From: JAPWJZ01 sp041287865
GTDB taxonomy: Bacteria > Pseudomonadota > Alphaproteobacteria > Micavibrionales > UBA2020
NCBI GenBank assembly: GCA_041287865.1
Contig: JBGGMV010000082.1
Coordinates: forward strand, 53,797-117,796
Direction: 5' to 3'
DNA length: 64,000 nucleotides
Part shown: piece after piece, positions 23,910-32,107 of the stretch
Numbering within the stretch: position 1 is the stretch's first letter
How the letters are laid out: each line of letters begins with the position of its first letter
Program-made: the position numbers and the translations under genes
Notes under the pieces: model-generated
Databases searched by the model: none
What the model was told of the DNA's origin: nothing
The model's input: only the letters and a program-made list of their open reading frames with translations

Positions 23910-26789
23910 ATGGCTGAAGCATATAACAAGTCGATCCGCGTGCGTGGCGCGCGCGAGCATAACCTGAAAAGCATCGACGTCGATATTCCGCGCGACAAGC
24001 TTGTGGTCATCACCGGCCTGTCGGGCTCGGGCAAGTCGTCGCTTGCCTTCGATACGATTTACGCCGAGGGCCAGCGCCGTTACGTCGAGAGTCTTTCCGC
24101 CTATGCCCGCCAGTTCCTCGAGCTGATGCAGAAGCCCGATGTGGATTCAATCGAGGGCCTGTCGCCCGCGATTTCGATCGAACAGAAGACGACATCGAAA
24201 AACCCGCGATCGACCGTCGGCACCGTGACGGAGATTCACGACTATATGCGCCTGCTCTGGGCGCGCGTCGGCGTTCCCTATTCGCCCGCCACCGGCAAAC
24301 CCATCACCAGCCAGACGGCGTCGGAAATGGTTGATCAAATTCTTGCCATGGGTGAAGGCACAAAATTGTACCTGATGGCCCCCATCGCGCGCGGCCGCAA
24401 GGGCGAGTACAAGAAAGAATTTCAGGAGCTGAAGAAAAAAGGTTTCCAGCGCGTCAAGGTGGACGGCAAGTTTTACGAGCTGGATGCCGTGCCCTCGCTC
24501 GACAAGCAGGTCAAGCATGATATCTATGTCGTCGTTGATCGTCTGGTTGTGAAGAAAGACCTTGGCAACCGTCTGGCGGATTCCGTCGAGACCGCGTTGA
24601 AAATTTCCGACGGTCTGGTGATTGCCGAAAAGGCCGACGACAAGGAAGAACATATCTTCTCCTCCAAATTCGCCTGCCCCGTTTCCGGTTTCACGATTGC
24701 CGAGATCGAGCCGCGCCTGTTTTCATTCAACAACCCCTTCGGCGCCTGCCCCGCCTGCGACGGGCTTGGCAGCAAGATGACGTTTGACCCTGAAATGGTG
24801 GTGCCCGATACGGCGCTGTCGTTGAAGGAAGGCGCGGTTGCGCCCTGGGCTAATTCGTCGTCGGGCTGGTATGAACAGACGCTGGAAAGCTTGTGCCGCG
24901 CCTTCAAGGGCAATATGTCGACGCCCTGGGAAAAACTATCGCAGAAACTGAAAGACGCGATTTTATACGGCACGGGCGAGGAGAAGATCACCTTCAAATA
25001 CTGGGATGGCGCGCGCGATTACCAGACCAGCAACAAGTTCGAGGGCGTGATACCGAACCTGTACCGCCGCTACATGGAAACGGACAGTTTCTCGATCCGC
25101 GAAGACCTCGACCAGTACAAGGTTGAACACGTCTGCGATACCTGCAAGGGCTATCGCCTGAAACCGGAAGCGCTCTGCGTCAAGGTGGGCGGCAAGCATG
25201 TGGGCGAAGCCTCCGTCATGTCGATCGAGGCCGCGCATGCATGGTTCGGCACGCTGCTGGAAAAAATGAACAAGAAAGACCGCGAGATTGCGGTCAGGAT
25301 TTTAAAAGAGATCAATGATCGTCTTTCATTCCTGCTCGACGTCGGTCTTGAATACCTGACGCTGGCCCGTAAATCGGGCACGCTGTCTGGCGGCGAGAGC
25401 CAGCGTATCCGCCTTGCATCCCAGATCGGCTCCGGCCTGACGGGCGTATTGTATGTGCTGGACGAACCCAGCATTGGTTTGCACCAGCGCGACAACAATC
25501 GCCTGCTGGATACGCTGAAACGTCTGCGTGATCTTGGCAATACTGTGTTGGTGGTGGAGCATGACGAAGATGCTATCCGCACCGCCGATTACGTGATCGA
25601 TATGGGGCCGGGCGCTGGCATACACGGCGGCGAAGTGGTGGCCGAAGGCACGCGCGAACAGATCATGAAGAACAAGAACAGCCTGACGGCCCAGTACCTC
25701 ACGGGCGCCAAAGAAATTAAAGTTCCGGCGCAACGCCGCAAGGGCAAGACCGCGCAGGGCAAGAAGGGTACGACCATCACCCAGATGCTGGAAGTGATCG
25801 GCGCGCGCGAAAACAACCTGAAGAACGTTCATGCGCAGGTGCCGATTGGCACATTCACTTGCGTGACCGGGGTTTCGGGCTCGGGCAAATCATCCCTTGT
25901 GATCGATACGCTCTACGCGGGTACGGCGCGCCGCCTGATGAAGGCACGCACGCATCCCGGCGCACATGACGAGATCAAAGGGCTTGAATACCTCGACAAA
26001 GTCATCGACATCGACCAGTCGCCCATTGGCCGCACGCCGCGTTCCAACCCCGCGACCTATACCGGCGCGTTCACCCCCATCCGCGACTGGTACGCTGGCC
26101 TGCCTGAATCGAAGGCGCGCGGTTACGGCCCCGGCCGCTTCTCGTTCAACGTTAAAGGCGGGCGCTGCGAAGCCTGCGAAGGCGACGGCGTCATTAAAAT
26201 CGAGATGCACTTCCTGCCCGATGTCCATGTCACCTGCGACGCCTGCAAGGGCACGCGCTATAACCGCGAAACGCTGGAGGTCAAATACAAAGACCGCTCC
26301 ATCGCCGATGTACTGGATATGACTGTCGAGGAGGCCGCCGCCTTCGTGTCTGCCGTGCCAAGCATCCGCGAGAAGATGGAGACGATGAAAGATGTCGGCC
26401 TTGGCTATATCCACGTCGGCCAGCGCGCCACCACCCTTTCGGGCGGCGAAGCGCAGCGCGTGAAGCTGTCGAAGGAGCTGTCGAAGCGTTCCACGGGCCG
26501 CACGCTCTATATCCTTGACGAACCCACGACAGGTTTGCACTTTGAAGACGTGCGGAAGCTGCTGGAGGTGCTCCACCGCCTTGTCGATCAGGGAAATACC
26601 GTCGTGGTGATCGAGCATAACCTCGAAGTCATCAAAACCGCCGACTGGATCATCGATATCGGCCCCGAAGGCGGCGACAAGGGCGGTGAAATCATCATCC
26701 AGGACACGCCCGAAAAAGTGGCGCGGGAAAAACGCAGCTATACCGGTGAATTCCTGAAACCGCTCCTGGTAAAGACGAAAGTCGCCTGA
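23910..26789 (+). CDS. uvrA: Excinuclease ABC subunit A
   Basis: The 959-residue protein shows both ABC ATPase units: Walker A GLSGSGKSS near residue 32 and GVSGSGKSS in the second half, and the signatures LSGGESQRIRLA and LSGGEAQRVKLS. The second zinc module is complete (CEAC...CDAC). The first reads CPVS...CPAC, so one Cys is Ser, a variant I recall as common in alphaproteobacterial UvrA. UvrA recognises DNA damage and loads UvrB in nucleotide-excision repair. ATG 23910 is preferred over GTG 23892 because GAGAGGG lies just upstream. Control by LexA is indicated by the operator at 23873-23887. Confidence 0.97.
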   Translation: MAEAYNKSIRVRGAREHNLKSIDVDIPRDKLVVITGLSGSGKSSLAFDTIYAEGQRRYVESLSAYARQFLELMQKPDVDSIEGLSPAISIEQKTTSKNPRSTVGTVTEIHDYMRLLWARVGVPYSPATGKPITSQTASEMVDQILAMGEGTKLYLMAPIARGRKGEYKKEFQELKKKGFQRVKVDGKFYELDAVPSLDKQVKHDIYVVVDRLVVKKDLGNRLADSVETALKISDGLVIAEKADDKEEHIFSSKFACPVSGFTIAEIEPRLFSFNNPFGACPACDGLGSKMTFDPEMVVPDTALSLKEGAVAPWANSSSGWYEQTLESLCRAFKGNMSTPWEKLSQKLKDAILYGTGEEKITFKYWDGARDYQTSNKFEGVIPNLYRRYMETDSFSIREDLDQYKVEHVCDTCKGYRLKPEALCVKVGGKHVGEASVMSIEAAHAWFGTLLEKMNKKDREIAVRILKEINDRLSFLLDVGLEYLTLARKSGTLSGGESQRIRLASQIGSGLTGVLYVLDEPSIGLHQRDNNRLLDTLKRLRDLGNTVLVVEHDEDAIRTADYVIDMGPGAGIHGGEVVAEGTREQIMKNKNSLTAQYLTGAKEIKVPAQRRKGKTAQGKKGTTITQMLEVIGARENNLKNVHAQVPIGTFTCVTGVSGSGKSSLVIDTLYAGTARRLMKARTHPGAHDEIKGLEYLDKVIDIDQSPIGRTPRSNPATYTGAFTPIRDWYAGLPESKARGYGPGRFSFNVKGGRCEACEGDGVIKIEMHFLPDVHVTCDACKGTRYNRETLEVKYKDRSIADVLDMTVEEAAAFVSAVPSIREKMETMKDVGLGYIHVGQRATTLSGGEAQRVKLSKELSKRSTGRTLYILDEPTTGLHFEDVRKLLEVLHRLVDQGNTVVVIEHNLEVIKTADWIIDIGPEGGDKGGEIIIQDTPEKVAREKRSYTGEFLKPLLVKTKVA

Positions 26790-26795
26790 CGCCCT

Positions 26796-27146
26796 TCACG
26801 TCAGCGCCGGGACGAGCACCGAAAAGGCGCCTGCCACAAGACAGGCCAGCAGGCTGACACGGCGATGGTTGCGGCTCGCCCTGCCTCCGTTCTTCGGCAT
26901 CATCGACAGGCAGGCCAGCGCGATCGCCGCCGCGGGAATCAGCGCCGCAAATCCGACCGCGAGACAGGCACGCTCGATGCAGATGTAAAAATTTATGCTG
27001 CAGGCCGCGGTCATCGCCGCCAGCAGCGCAACCCTGTCGGCCCAGCCCGGCTTTTCCGTTCCTGTTTTCCTGATGCCCGCATAAAACACAATGCTTGCCG
27101 CCAGCAAAAGCGCGGTCACCAGCAGCAAGGGCGAAGGGATAAACAT
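26796..27146 (-). CDS. Small four-helix membrane protein
   Basis: A perfect AAGGAGG precedes ATG 27146. The 116-residue product is hydrophobic, with about four membrane segments (LLLVTALLLAASIVFYAGI, VALLAAMTAACSINFYICI, VGFAALIPAAAIALACLSM, SLLACLVAGAFSVLVPAL) and a short basic loop. No family recognised. It lies ten bases downstream of the gene at 27157 and is probably its operon partner; it is convergent with uvrA. Confidence 0.6.
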   Translation of the reverse strand: MFIPSPLLLVTALLLAASIVFYAGIRKTGTEKPGWADRVALLAAMTAACSINFYICIERACLAVGFAALIPAAAIALACLSMMPKNGGRASRNHRRVSLLACLVAGAFSVLVPALT

Positions 27147-27156
27147 GCGTTCCTCC

Positions 27157-27735
27157 TTAATGCACGTGCGGCGTGCAGACGAAAAAGACCGTCATATAAG
27201 ACACGATGGTAAGGCAGAAACAGAAAATGACCGAGGCGTAGCGAAGCCCCTTGTCGCCCTTGCCGGCCATGTTCTCGTTATAGGGCGGCAGCACGGCGCA
27301 GAGACCCGACAGCACGGTGGCCGCCGTGCTGGTCATGAAGCCGAAATCGCGCAGCGCCTCCATCGTCTCGCCCAGCTCGCGCGGCATCATGCCGATGCCA
27401 AGCGCCACCAGCATCGTCGCCGCCACGCACCACAGCGCCGTGCGCTGGCGCAGCGACGGCTGCGGCAGGCCGAGTGCGATGGCGGCGATGCAGAACAGCG
27501 TCACCGGAATGGCGAACAGGATCATGACCGCGACATCGAACACGAAAGACATCACCACGCCCGCCGCGAAGAAAGCCGCCGCAATGCCGTAGCACAAGCG
27601 CTGCAGCGTAAGGCGCGACGAAGGCTTCGGCCGCGGAGAAAGCCCGCCTTTATCCACCGGCAGCGAAGCTGTCTCAACGGACGTCACCGCGCCGGTAGCC
27701 GGTATGCCGAAGATGGCGCTGGCAGGACTGGTCAT
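27157..27735 (-). CDS. Membrane protein of unknown function
   Basis: AAGGAG lies seven bases before ATG 27735; a GTG at 27750 would swallow that site and is rejected. The 192-residue protein has a soluble N-terminal segment of about 45 residues and then about five membrane helices (CYGIAAAFFAAGVVMSFVF, VMILFAIPVTLFCIAAIAL, ALWCVAATMLVALGIGM, and two more). Function unknown; probably cotranscribed with the membrane gene at 26796. Confidence 0.6.
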   Translation of the reverse strand: MTSPASAIFGIPATGAVTSVETASLPVDKGGLSPRPKPSSRLTLQRLCYGIAAAFFAAGVVMSFVFDVAVMILFAIPVTLFCIAAIALGLPQPSLRQRTALWCVAATMLVALGIGMMPRELGETMEALRDFGFMTSTAATVLSGLCAVLPPYNENMAGKGDKGLRYASVIFCFCLTIVSYMTVFFVCTPHVH

Positions 27736-28168
27736 GGCAGGCTCCTTCACAACGATTTCAGGGTATATCTCTAGTATAACATGGAATTATACAGTGTATA
27801 ATAGATTATTATACGGTGTTGAATATATTGGGTTATCCGCGCCGCCCTTCCACGCGCCGCGCCGCGCGCTTCTCCGCACGCGCGACTAAGGAGAGTCGCG
27901 CGTTATGTTAAAACGTTATGAAAATGCTTTCACGCTCTGCGCGTGCGAAGCCCCGCAAATGCGCGTGAATTTTAAAAACAGGCGCACAAGAATTTAGTGG
28001 GTGGACATAACGTTATTTCATAACTACAGTCCGCTTGGTTTCGAAAAACGATTCGTCCCCAAGGACGCAGCAAAGCACGCAACGCGCGCGCGGCGGCGGA
28101 AGGAATAGAGGGAAAAGTTTTTCGAAGAAGAAAAAACAAAAATCATTTTTAACTCGAAAGGCACAGCA
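27736..28168. other. Intergenic region with SD-in-loop hairpin and a possible 30-codon leader ORF
   Basis: The region begins AT-rich (27760-27830). A perfect 10-bp stem ACGCGCGACT/AGTCGCGCGT (27878-27887 and 27894-27903) displays AAGGAG as its six-base loop. An ATG at 27905 opens a 30-codon frame ending at TAG 27997, eleven bases after that AAGGAG. The remaining 170 bp to the next gene are AT- and purine-rich. The frame may be a leader peptide or chance. Confidence 0.35.
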
Positions 28169-28984
28169 ATGGCTGACAACAACCTGACAGAACACCAGAA
28201 AGAATCCCGCAAAGAAATCGTGATTCCGATCACGCTCTCGGGCCTCCTGAAAGGCTACTCGAAGATCGCTTATGACTTCCCGGTGGACCTGTTCAAGAAA
28301 CTGACCCGCAAGATCGACGACATGTCGATCCACCCGCGCATGCGCACGGGCTTCGGCGCAGTCGTGACCATGCCTGTCGGCATCATGACCCGCAACGGCA
28401 GCCGCGCAGCCCACAACCTGGCTGACGGCAAATACCTGCATTCCTCGCACATCCTGGGCGGCGTCGGCGCTGCTGCAGCATGGTGGGTTGCAGGCCATGC
28501 GGCCTTCGCCTCGATGGCGGCTTCCTCCGTCTTCGGCTTCACCGGCGGCACCGCAGTCGCGGCGACGCTGGCTGCTGTCGGCACGGGCTTCGCTGTCGTT
28601 CCGCTCGCCTTCACCGTTGCAACGCTGGCATCCGCCACGGCAATCGGCGTCGGCATCACCGCGCTCTCGACCATTCCCGCTGTTGTCAACCTGAAGACCG
28701 GCCTGCTGCGCACGCTGGACCGCGTCAAAGGCATCAAAGGCGTTGAATACGACGGCAAGGCCGAGCTGGAAGAAATCAGCTACAACTCGCTGTCCGCACG
28801 CCAGGAACGCAAAGAGTACAACGAACTGTCGTACCGCCTGCGTTACCTCTCTGACGACCATCAGAAAGAAATCTATGATGGCCTGAAAGAGAAGTTCGAC
28901 GCAGCCGCTGCCGCGAACCAGAACCAGCCGCAACCCGCTCCGGTTGCTGCTCCTGCCGCAGCACCGAAAGCTCCCACGCCCTAA
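28169..28984 (+). CDS. Ala/Gly-rich putative membrane-associated protein of unknown function
   Basis: This 271-residue protein starts at ATG 28169 after AAAGG. It has a charged N-terminus, then a hydrophobic Ala/Gly/Val region at about residues 90-185 with three membrane-like segments (GGVGAAAAWWVAGHAAFASMAA, AVAATLAAVGTGFAVVPLAF, and a third), then a charged helical domain (EEISYNSLSARQERKEYNEL) and a Pro/Ala tail. No signal peptide. Codon choice is unusually uniform (CTG, CGC, AAA), which may indicate high expression. The long leader and strong terminator make it a single-gene unit. Family not recognised. Confidence 0.6.
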   Translation: MADNNLTEHQKESRKEIVIPITLSGLLKGYSKIAYDFPVDLFKKLTRKIDDMSIHPRMRTGFGAVVTMPVGIMTRNGSRAAHNLADGKYLHSSHILGGVGAAAAWWVAGHAAFASMAASSVFGFTGGTAVAATLAAVGTGFAVVPLAFTVATLASATAIGVGITALSTIPAVVNLKTGLLRTLDRVKGIKGVEYDGKAELEEISYNSLSARQERKEYNELSYRLRYLSDDHQKEIYDGLKEKFDAAAAANQNQPQPAPVAAPAAAPKAPTP

Positions 28985-29000
28985 TTCAGGCGTAGCTTAA

Positions 29001-29038
29001 AAAAACCGCCCGGCGCGTGATGCCCGGGCGGTTTTTTT
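29001..29038 (+). terminator. Rho-independent terminator
   Basis: CCGCCCGG (29006-29013) pairs with CCGGGCGG (29024-29031), preceded by an A-run and followed by seven T (29032-29038). It serves the gene at 28169 and, because of the A-run, may also work for the convergent paralog operon ending at 29053. Confidence 0.92.
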
Positions 29039-29052
29039 ATTTGTAATCTTTT

Positions 29053-29730
29053 CTAACGGTAAGGGGGCTTGTGGGCGTCGGGGTCGCGGCGACGCGTCCA
29101 GTCACGTAAGTCCAATTCCGCCTTGCCCTCCATCTTGGCCTTGCCGTAGACCTCCATAAAGGCCGCGCGGGGCATGTCGATGATCATCTCTTTCTCGCCG
29201 AAGGGGCCCTTGCCGTGCAGCAGGGGCAGCTTGGTGAGCTTGCCGTTGCGGCCCTCTTCCCCCTCCACCAGCGACCAGTCGATCTGGCTGTCGACGAAGA
29301 TATGCATCTGGAAGTTCTGTTCCTGTGCCTGACGGACGAAAACCGCAATTTTGAGCGGCTTGTTCACCATGGGATAGACGGGCGCTTCGGCTTTTGCCTT
29401 CAACTGCGCCGCCGTCTCGAAATCCTGCGCCAGCGCGGGCACGACAATCACGGCGGCAGGCCCGGTCACCGACCGCAGGTCGAGCAACGGTTCTTCGTTG
29501 CAATAAACTTTTTGCTCCAGTTCCTCGTAAGCCATGGCCACGGCGATCTTCGCGCCGGTCACAAGGGCGATGGCGGAGGTTTTATCGTCGATGCCGGCAA
29601 CATAGTCGACGCGGTCACGGCCGAAAGTCACGGGCCGCCAGCCGCCTTTTTCGTCGGCAGCCATGGCGCGGATGAGCAGCTCCTGCCCGCCGCGCCCCAG
29701 ATCCTTGCTGAAAAAGCTGTGTTCGGTCAT
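29053..29730 (-). CDS. Unknown protein, paralog array member 3
   Basis: The 225-residue protein is the last of three tandem paralogs. Shared landmarks are an early ELLIRA strand, a central block DYVAG..DKTSAIALVTGAKIAVAMAYEEL, LDLRSVTG, a second half with IAVFVRQAQEQNFQMHIFVDSQI and KGPFGEKEMIIDMPRAAF, and a closing LDLRDWTR. The central block follows the pattern of short FlbD-like beta domains (strand, loop, strand with LxxGxxIxV, helix), a pattern-level resemblance only. No signal peptide or membrane segment. It lies 3 bp after the preceding paralog. Confidence 0.65.
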   Translation of the reverse strand: MTEHSFFSKDLGRGGQELLIRAMAADEKGGWRPVTFGRDRVDYVAGIDDKTSAIALVTGAKIAVAMAYEELEQKVYCNEEPLLDLRSVTGPAAVIVVPALAQDFETAAQLKAKAEAPVYPMVNKPLKIAVFVRQAQEQNFQMHIFVDSQIDWSLVEGEEGRNGKLTKLPLLHGKGPFGEKEMIIDMPRAAFMEVYGKAKMEGKAELDLRDWTRRRDPDAHKPPYR

Positions 29731-29733
29731 GGC

Positions 29734-30408
29734 TTATTCGAACCTCAGGGTGCTGGTGTCCTTGGGGCGCGTCACTTCGCCGAGCTGCAGGGTTGTTTCG
29801 CCCGATTTCTTCGCATTGTCGAGGTAATAGGCGAAATGGGTAATGGGCATGTTGACGTAGAAAGCCTGCAGCCCCTCCACCGGCCTTTTCAGCGCGACAT
29901 AGGTTTCCTTGTCCTTGCGCTGCGAATGTGGCTCAAAATGGGAAATATTACTGGCCGCCAGCGTCACCAGCTTGAAATGCCGGTCATCGGGCTTGGCATG
30001 GACAAACATCGTGATGGCAAGGTCGGTATCCGTTGCAGGCGCGGGCGCGTCTTCCGCCGCCGGATTGAATTCCTTCGACAGCCTGGGGAACAGCTTGTCC
30101 TTTACCGTCGGGCCCGTTACCAGCGACAAATCGATGCTGCCGCCGGTGCGGAAATCGTTGTTATAGATGCGGTTCTTCAGCTCGCCGAAATGCATGGCGA
30201 CGGGGATGGTGACGCCGTCCAGCAGCTTGATCGCCGACAGGCCGTCGCCGGCCTCGTAGACGTAATCGATGCGGGACGCACGGAAAGCGATCTGGCGGAA
30301 CTGCACGCCCGGGCCTGCGCCCGCCACGGGGGCCTGCGCCTCGATCAGCAGATCTTCGTTCTCGCCGCCCAGCGATTTAATCACGGCGCCTTTGCCAAGT
30401 CCGTTCAC
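29734..30408 (-). CDS. Unknown protein, paralog array member 2
   Basis: This 224-residue paralog carries the same landmarks: DLLIEAQAP, FRASRIDYVYEAGDGLSAIKLLDGVTIPVAMHFGEL, IDLSLVTG, LAITMFVHAKPDDRHFKLVTL and a final LQLGEVTR. Its ATG overlaps the stop of member 1 (ATGA, 30405-30408), so translation is coupled. Member 2 is the most divergent in the second half, where the KGPFEG motif is replaced by RPVEGL. Function unknown; probably cytoplasmic. Confidence 0.65.
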   Translation of the reverse strand: MNGLGKGAVIKSLGGENEDLLIEAQAPVAGAGPGVQFRQIAFRASRIDYVYEAGDGLSAIKLLDGVTIPVAMHFGELKNRIYNNDFRTGGSIDLSLVTGPTVKDKLFPRLSKEFNPAAEDAPAPATDTDLAITMFVHAKPDDRHFKLVTLAASNISHFEPHSQRKDKETYVALKRPVEGLQAFYVNMPITHFAYYLDNAKKSGETTLQLGEVTRPKDTSTLRFE

Positions 30409-31127
30409 GGCTGAGGCCCCCGCTTGAGCGGCACATCACGCGCCGCGCGTTCCTCGCTGGTCAGCGTTCCCTTGCGCATCGAATATTCGCGGAGATCAAG
30501 GCGGTTTTCGCTTTTGTCGCGGGCCATGCGGCACATCGCGTTGAATTCCTCGATGGTGGTTTCGATCATGAACTGCCCGCCCTCGAAAGGCCCCTTGCCG
30601 GGCCGGCGCATGACGAAGGTGAGCGCCTGCCCGCCCATGATGCTGCCGCCTTCGGAAATTTTATCGGGATAGACATCCGCGCCCGAGAAAGTGAATTCGA
30701 CGAATTCCTTCTGCTGCGGCGCGCGCACGAAAGCAGTAAAGGTGAATTTGTTGAATTCGGCGTGCTTCGCCAGTTCCTGCGCTTCCTTGAATTCGGTGCG
30801 CAGGCGCTTCATCAGCTCGTTCTTGTCCTCGGTCACGCTGACGGCTTTCAGATCCAGCGTCTCGCCCGCTTCGCCCGAATTCATGCGCTCCATGAAATCC
30901 TGCTTGGCGATCGACAGCGTAATCTCGGGCCCGTTGTTGAGCGCGATCACGGTATGCTTTTCGCCCAAGGACTTTACATGCGCGATGGAGGAGACCTGAA
31001 AGCTGATGGATTCAGACGGGCCCATGCCGGCTTCGGCGGGCACCAGCGCCTCGATCCAGAGGTCGTCCTGATCGAGCGAGAAAATCTTGGCTTTACCGTC
31101 CAGTTTGCGGTCCAACTTGCGATCCAC
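30405..31127 (-). CDS. Unknown protein, paralog array member 1
   Basis: I start at GTG 31127, which has AAGGAT seven bases upstream; a TTG at 31151 would add eight residues. The 240-residue protein has a repeated basic start (DRKLDRKLDGK), then the array landmarks DLWIEALVPAEAG, SSIAHVKSLGEKHTVIALNNGPEITLSIA, LDLKAVSV, FTFTAFVRAPQQKEFVEFTF, KGPFEGGQFMIET and LDLREYSMRK. A Lys/Glu-rich helical insert (residues 105-135) lies between the halves. It heads the three-gene operon; upstream there is a 100-bp AT-rich gap after lpxL. Confidence 0.65.
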   Translation of the reverse strand: MDRKLDRKLDGKAKIFSLDQDDLWIEALVPAEAGMGPSESISFQVSSIAHVKSLGEKHTVIALNNGPEITLSIAKQDFMERMNSGEAGETLDLKAVSVTEDKNELMKRLRTEFKEAQELAKHAEFNKFTFTAFVRAPQQKEFVEFTFSGADVYPDKISEGGSIMGGQALTFVMRRPGKGPFEGGQFMIETTIEEFNAMCRMARDKSENRLDLREYSMRKGTLTSEERAARDVPLKRGPQP

Positions 31128-31225
31128 GGGGGCTATCCTTATGAAATACAAAGGTAAGGTAGCAGCGGGGTTTTCTTATGTCAATTTTGTATATCGGGCT
31201 GGAATATCAACCGATTAGAGAATTA

Positions 31226-32107
31226 TTATGTAGAGCGCGGCCAGCGGCGGTGAATCCATAACCATTGCTCGGGCCTCTCCCGAATCCAGCCCTCCAGCAG
31301 GCGGTTGACGGCCGTCATCACGCGCTCGACCTCCGCCGCCTTTTCGGCCTGCCGGTCGACGGGCAGGGCCGGATGGATGGTGACGCGGAATTGCGTGCCG
31401 CGCAGGCGCTCGATGCGGATCGGGTGCAGAGCATAGCCGCGCAGGTGGGCGAAGAGCGCGATGGCGGGCGCCGTCATCGCGGGCTGGCCGAAGAAGGGAA
31501 TGGCAAGGCCTTCGTTCAGCTTCTGGTCGACCAGCATCCCGACCGAACCGCCGCTTTTCAATTGTTTCAAAATGGCGCGGGCGCCGTCGTGGCCTTTGGG
31601 GATGGAGCCGTCAGCGCCCTTGCCGCGCGCATGGCGGAGCAAGCCGTCGACGCCCGGATTGTTGGGCCGGCGGTAGACGACTTGCAGCGGCATGCCCGCA
31701 AGGCGCGAGGCCAGCGGGCCGATCTCCCAGTTGCCGATATGGCCGCCGAAAAATATCGCGCCTTGCCCGCTGGCGCGCACGGCGTCCAGATGTTCGCGCC
31801 CCACCAGTTCGATCAGCGGGGTGATTTTATGCAGGTGCGGATATTCCGCCGCCACGCGGCCAAGATTGTCCCACATGCCATCGACAATCGCGCGGCGCTC
31901 GGCGTCGGTTTTGTCAGGAAAGGCCAGCGCAAGATTGGCAAGCGCCGTGCGCGTAGGGCGGGAGCGTTTGAATACCTTGCGCGCCAGCCAGCCGCCGAAG
32001 GATGATGCAGTTTCAAGCGGCAGCAGGGCGCAGAGCCCGTAAAACAAGTAAGCCGCCGCTGTTTCCAACGCGCGCGACAGGCGCAGACGCAACGGCACGC
32101 CTGTCAT
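31226..32107 (-). CDS. Lipid A biosynthesis acyltransferase, LpxL/LpxM (HtrB) type
   Basis: The 293-residue protein has an N-terminal membrane segment (AYLFYGLCALLPL) and the HxxxxE acyltransferase motif FFGGHIGNWEIG (His123, Glu128), followed by the family's VYRRPNNPGVD and VGMLVDQKLNEG segments. Family members add a secondary acyl chain from acyl-ACP to Kdo2-lipid A at the inner face of the inner membrane. Its ATG overlaps the lpxK stop (32104-32107), and it ends the waaA-lpxK-lpxL operon, which supports a lipid A role. Which chain it adds cannot be told from sequence. Confidence 0.9.
   Translation of the reverse strand: MTGVPLRLRLSRALETAAAYLFYGLCALLPLETASSFGGWLARKVFKRSRPTRTALANLALAFPDKTDAERRAIVDGMWDNLGRVAAEYPHLHKITPLIELVGREHLDAVRASGQGAIFFGGHIGNWEIGPLASRLAGMPLQVVYRRPNNPGVDGLLRHARGKGADGSIPKGHDGARAILKQLKSGGSVGMLVDQKLNEGLAIPFFGQPAMTAPAIALFAHLRGYALHPIRIERLRGTQFRVTIHPALPVDRQAEKAAEVERVMTAVNRLLEGWIRERPEQWLWIHRRWPRST

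Noticed and set aside
29215..30414. 399-codon plus-strand frame over the paralog array
   Set aside because: No ribosome-binding site or motif; the minus-strand genes show shared protein landmarks that explain the region.
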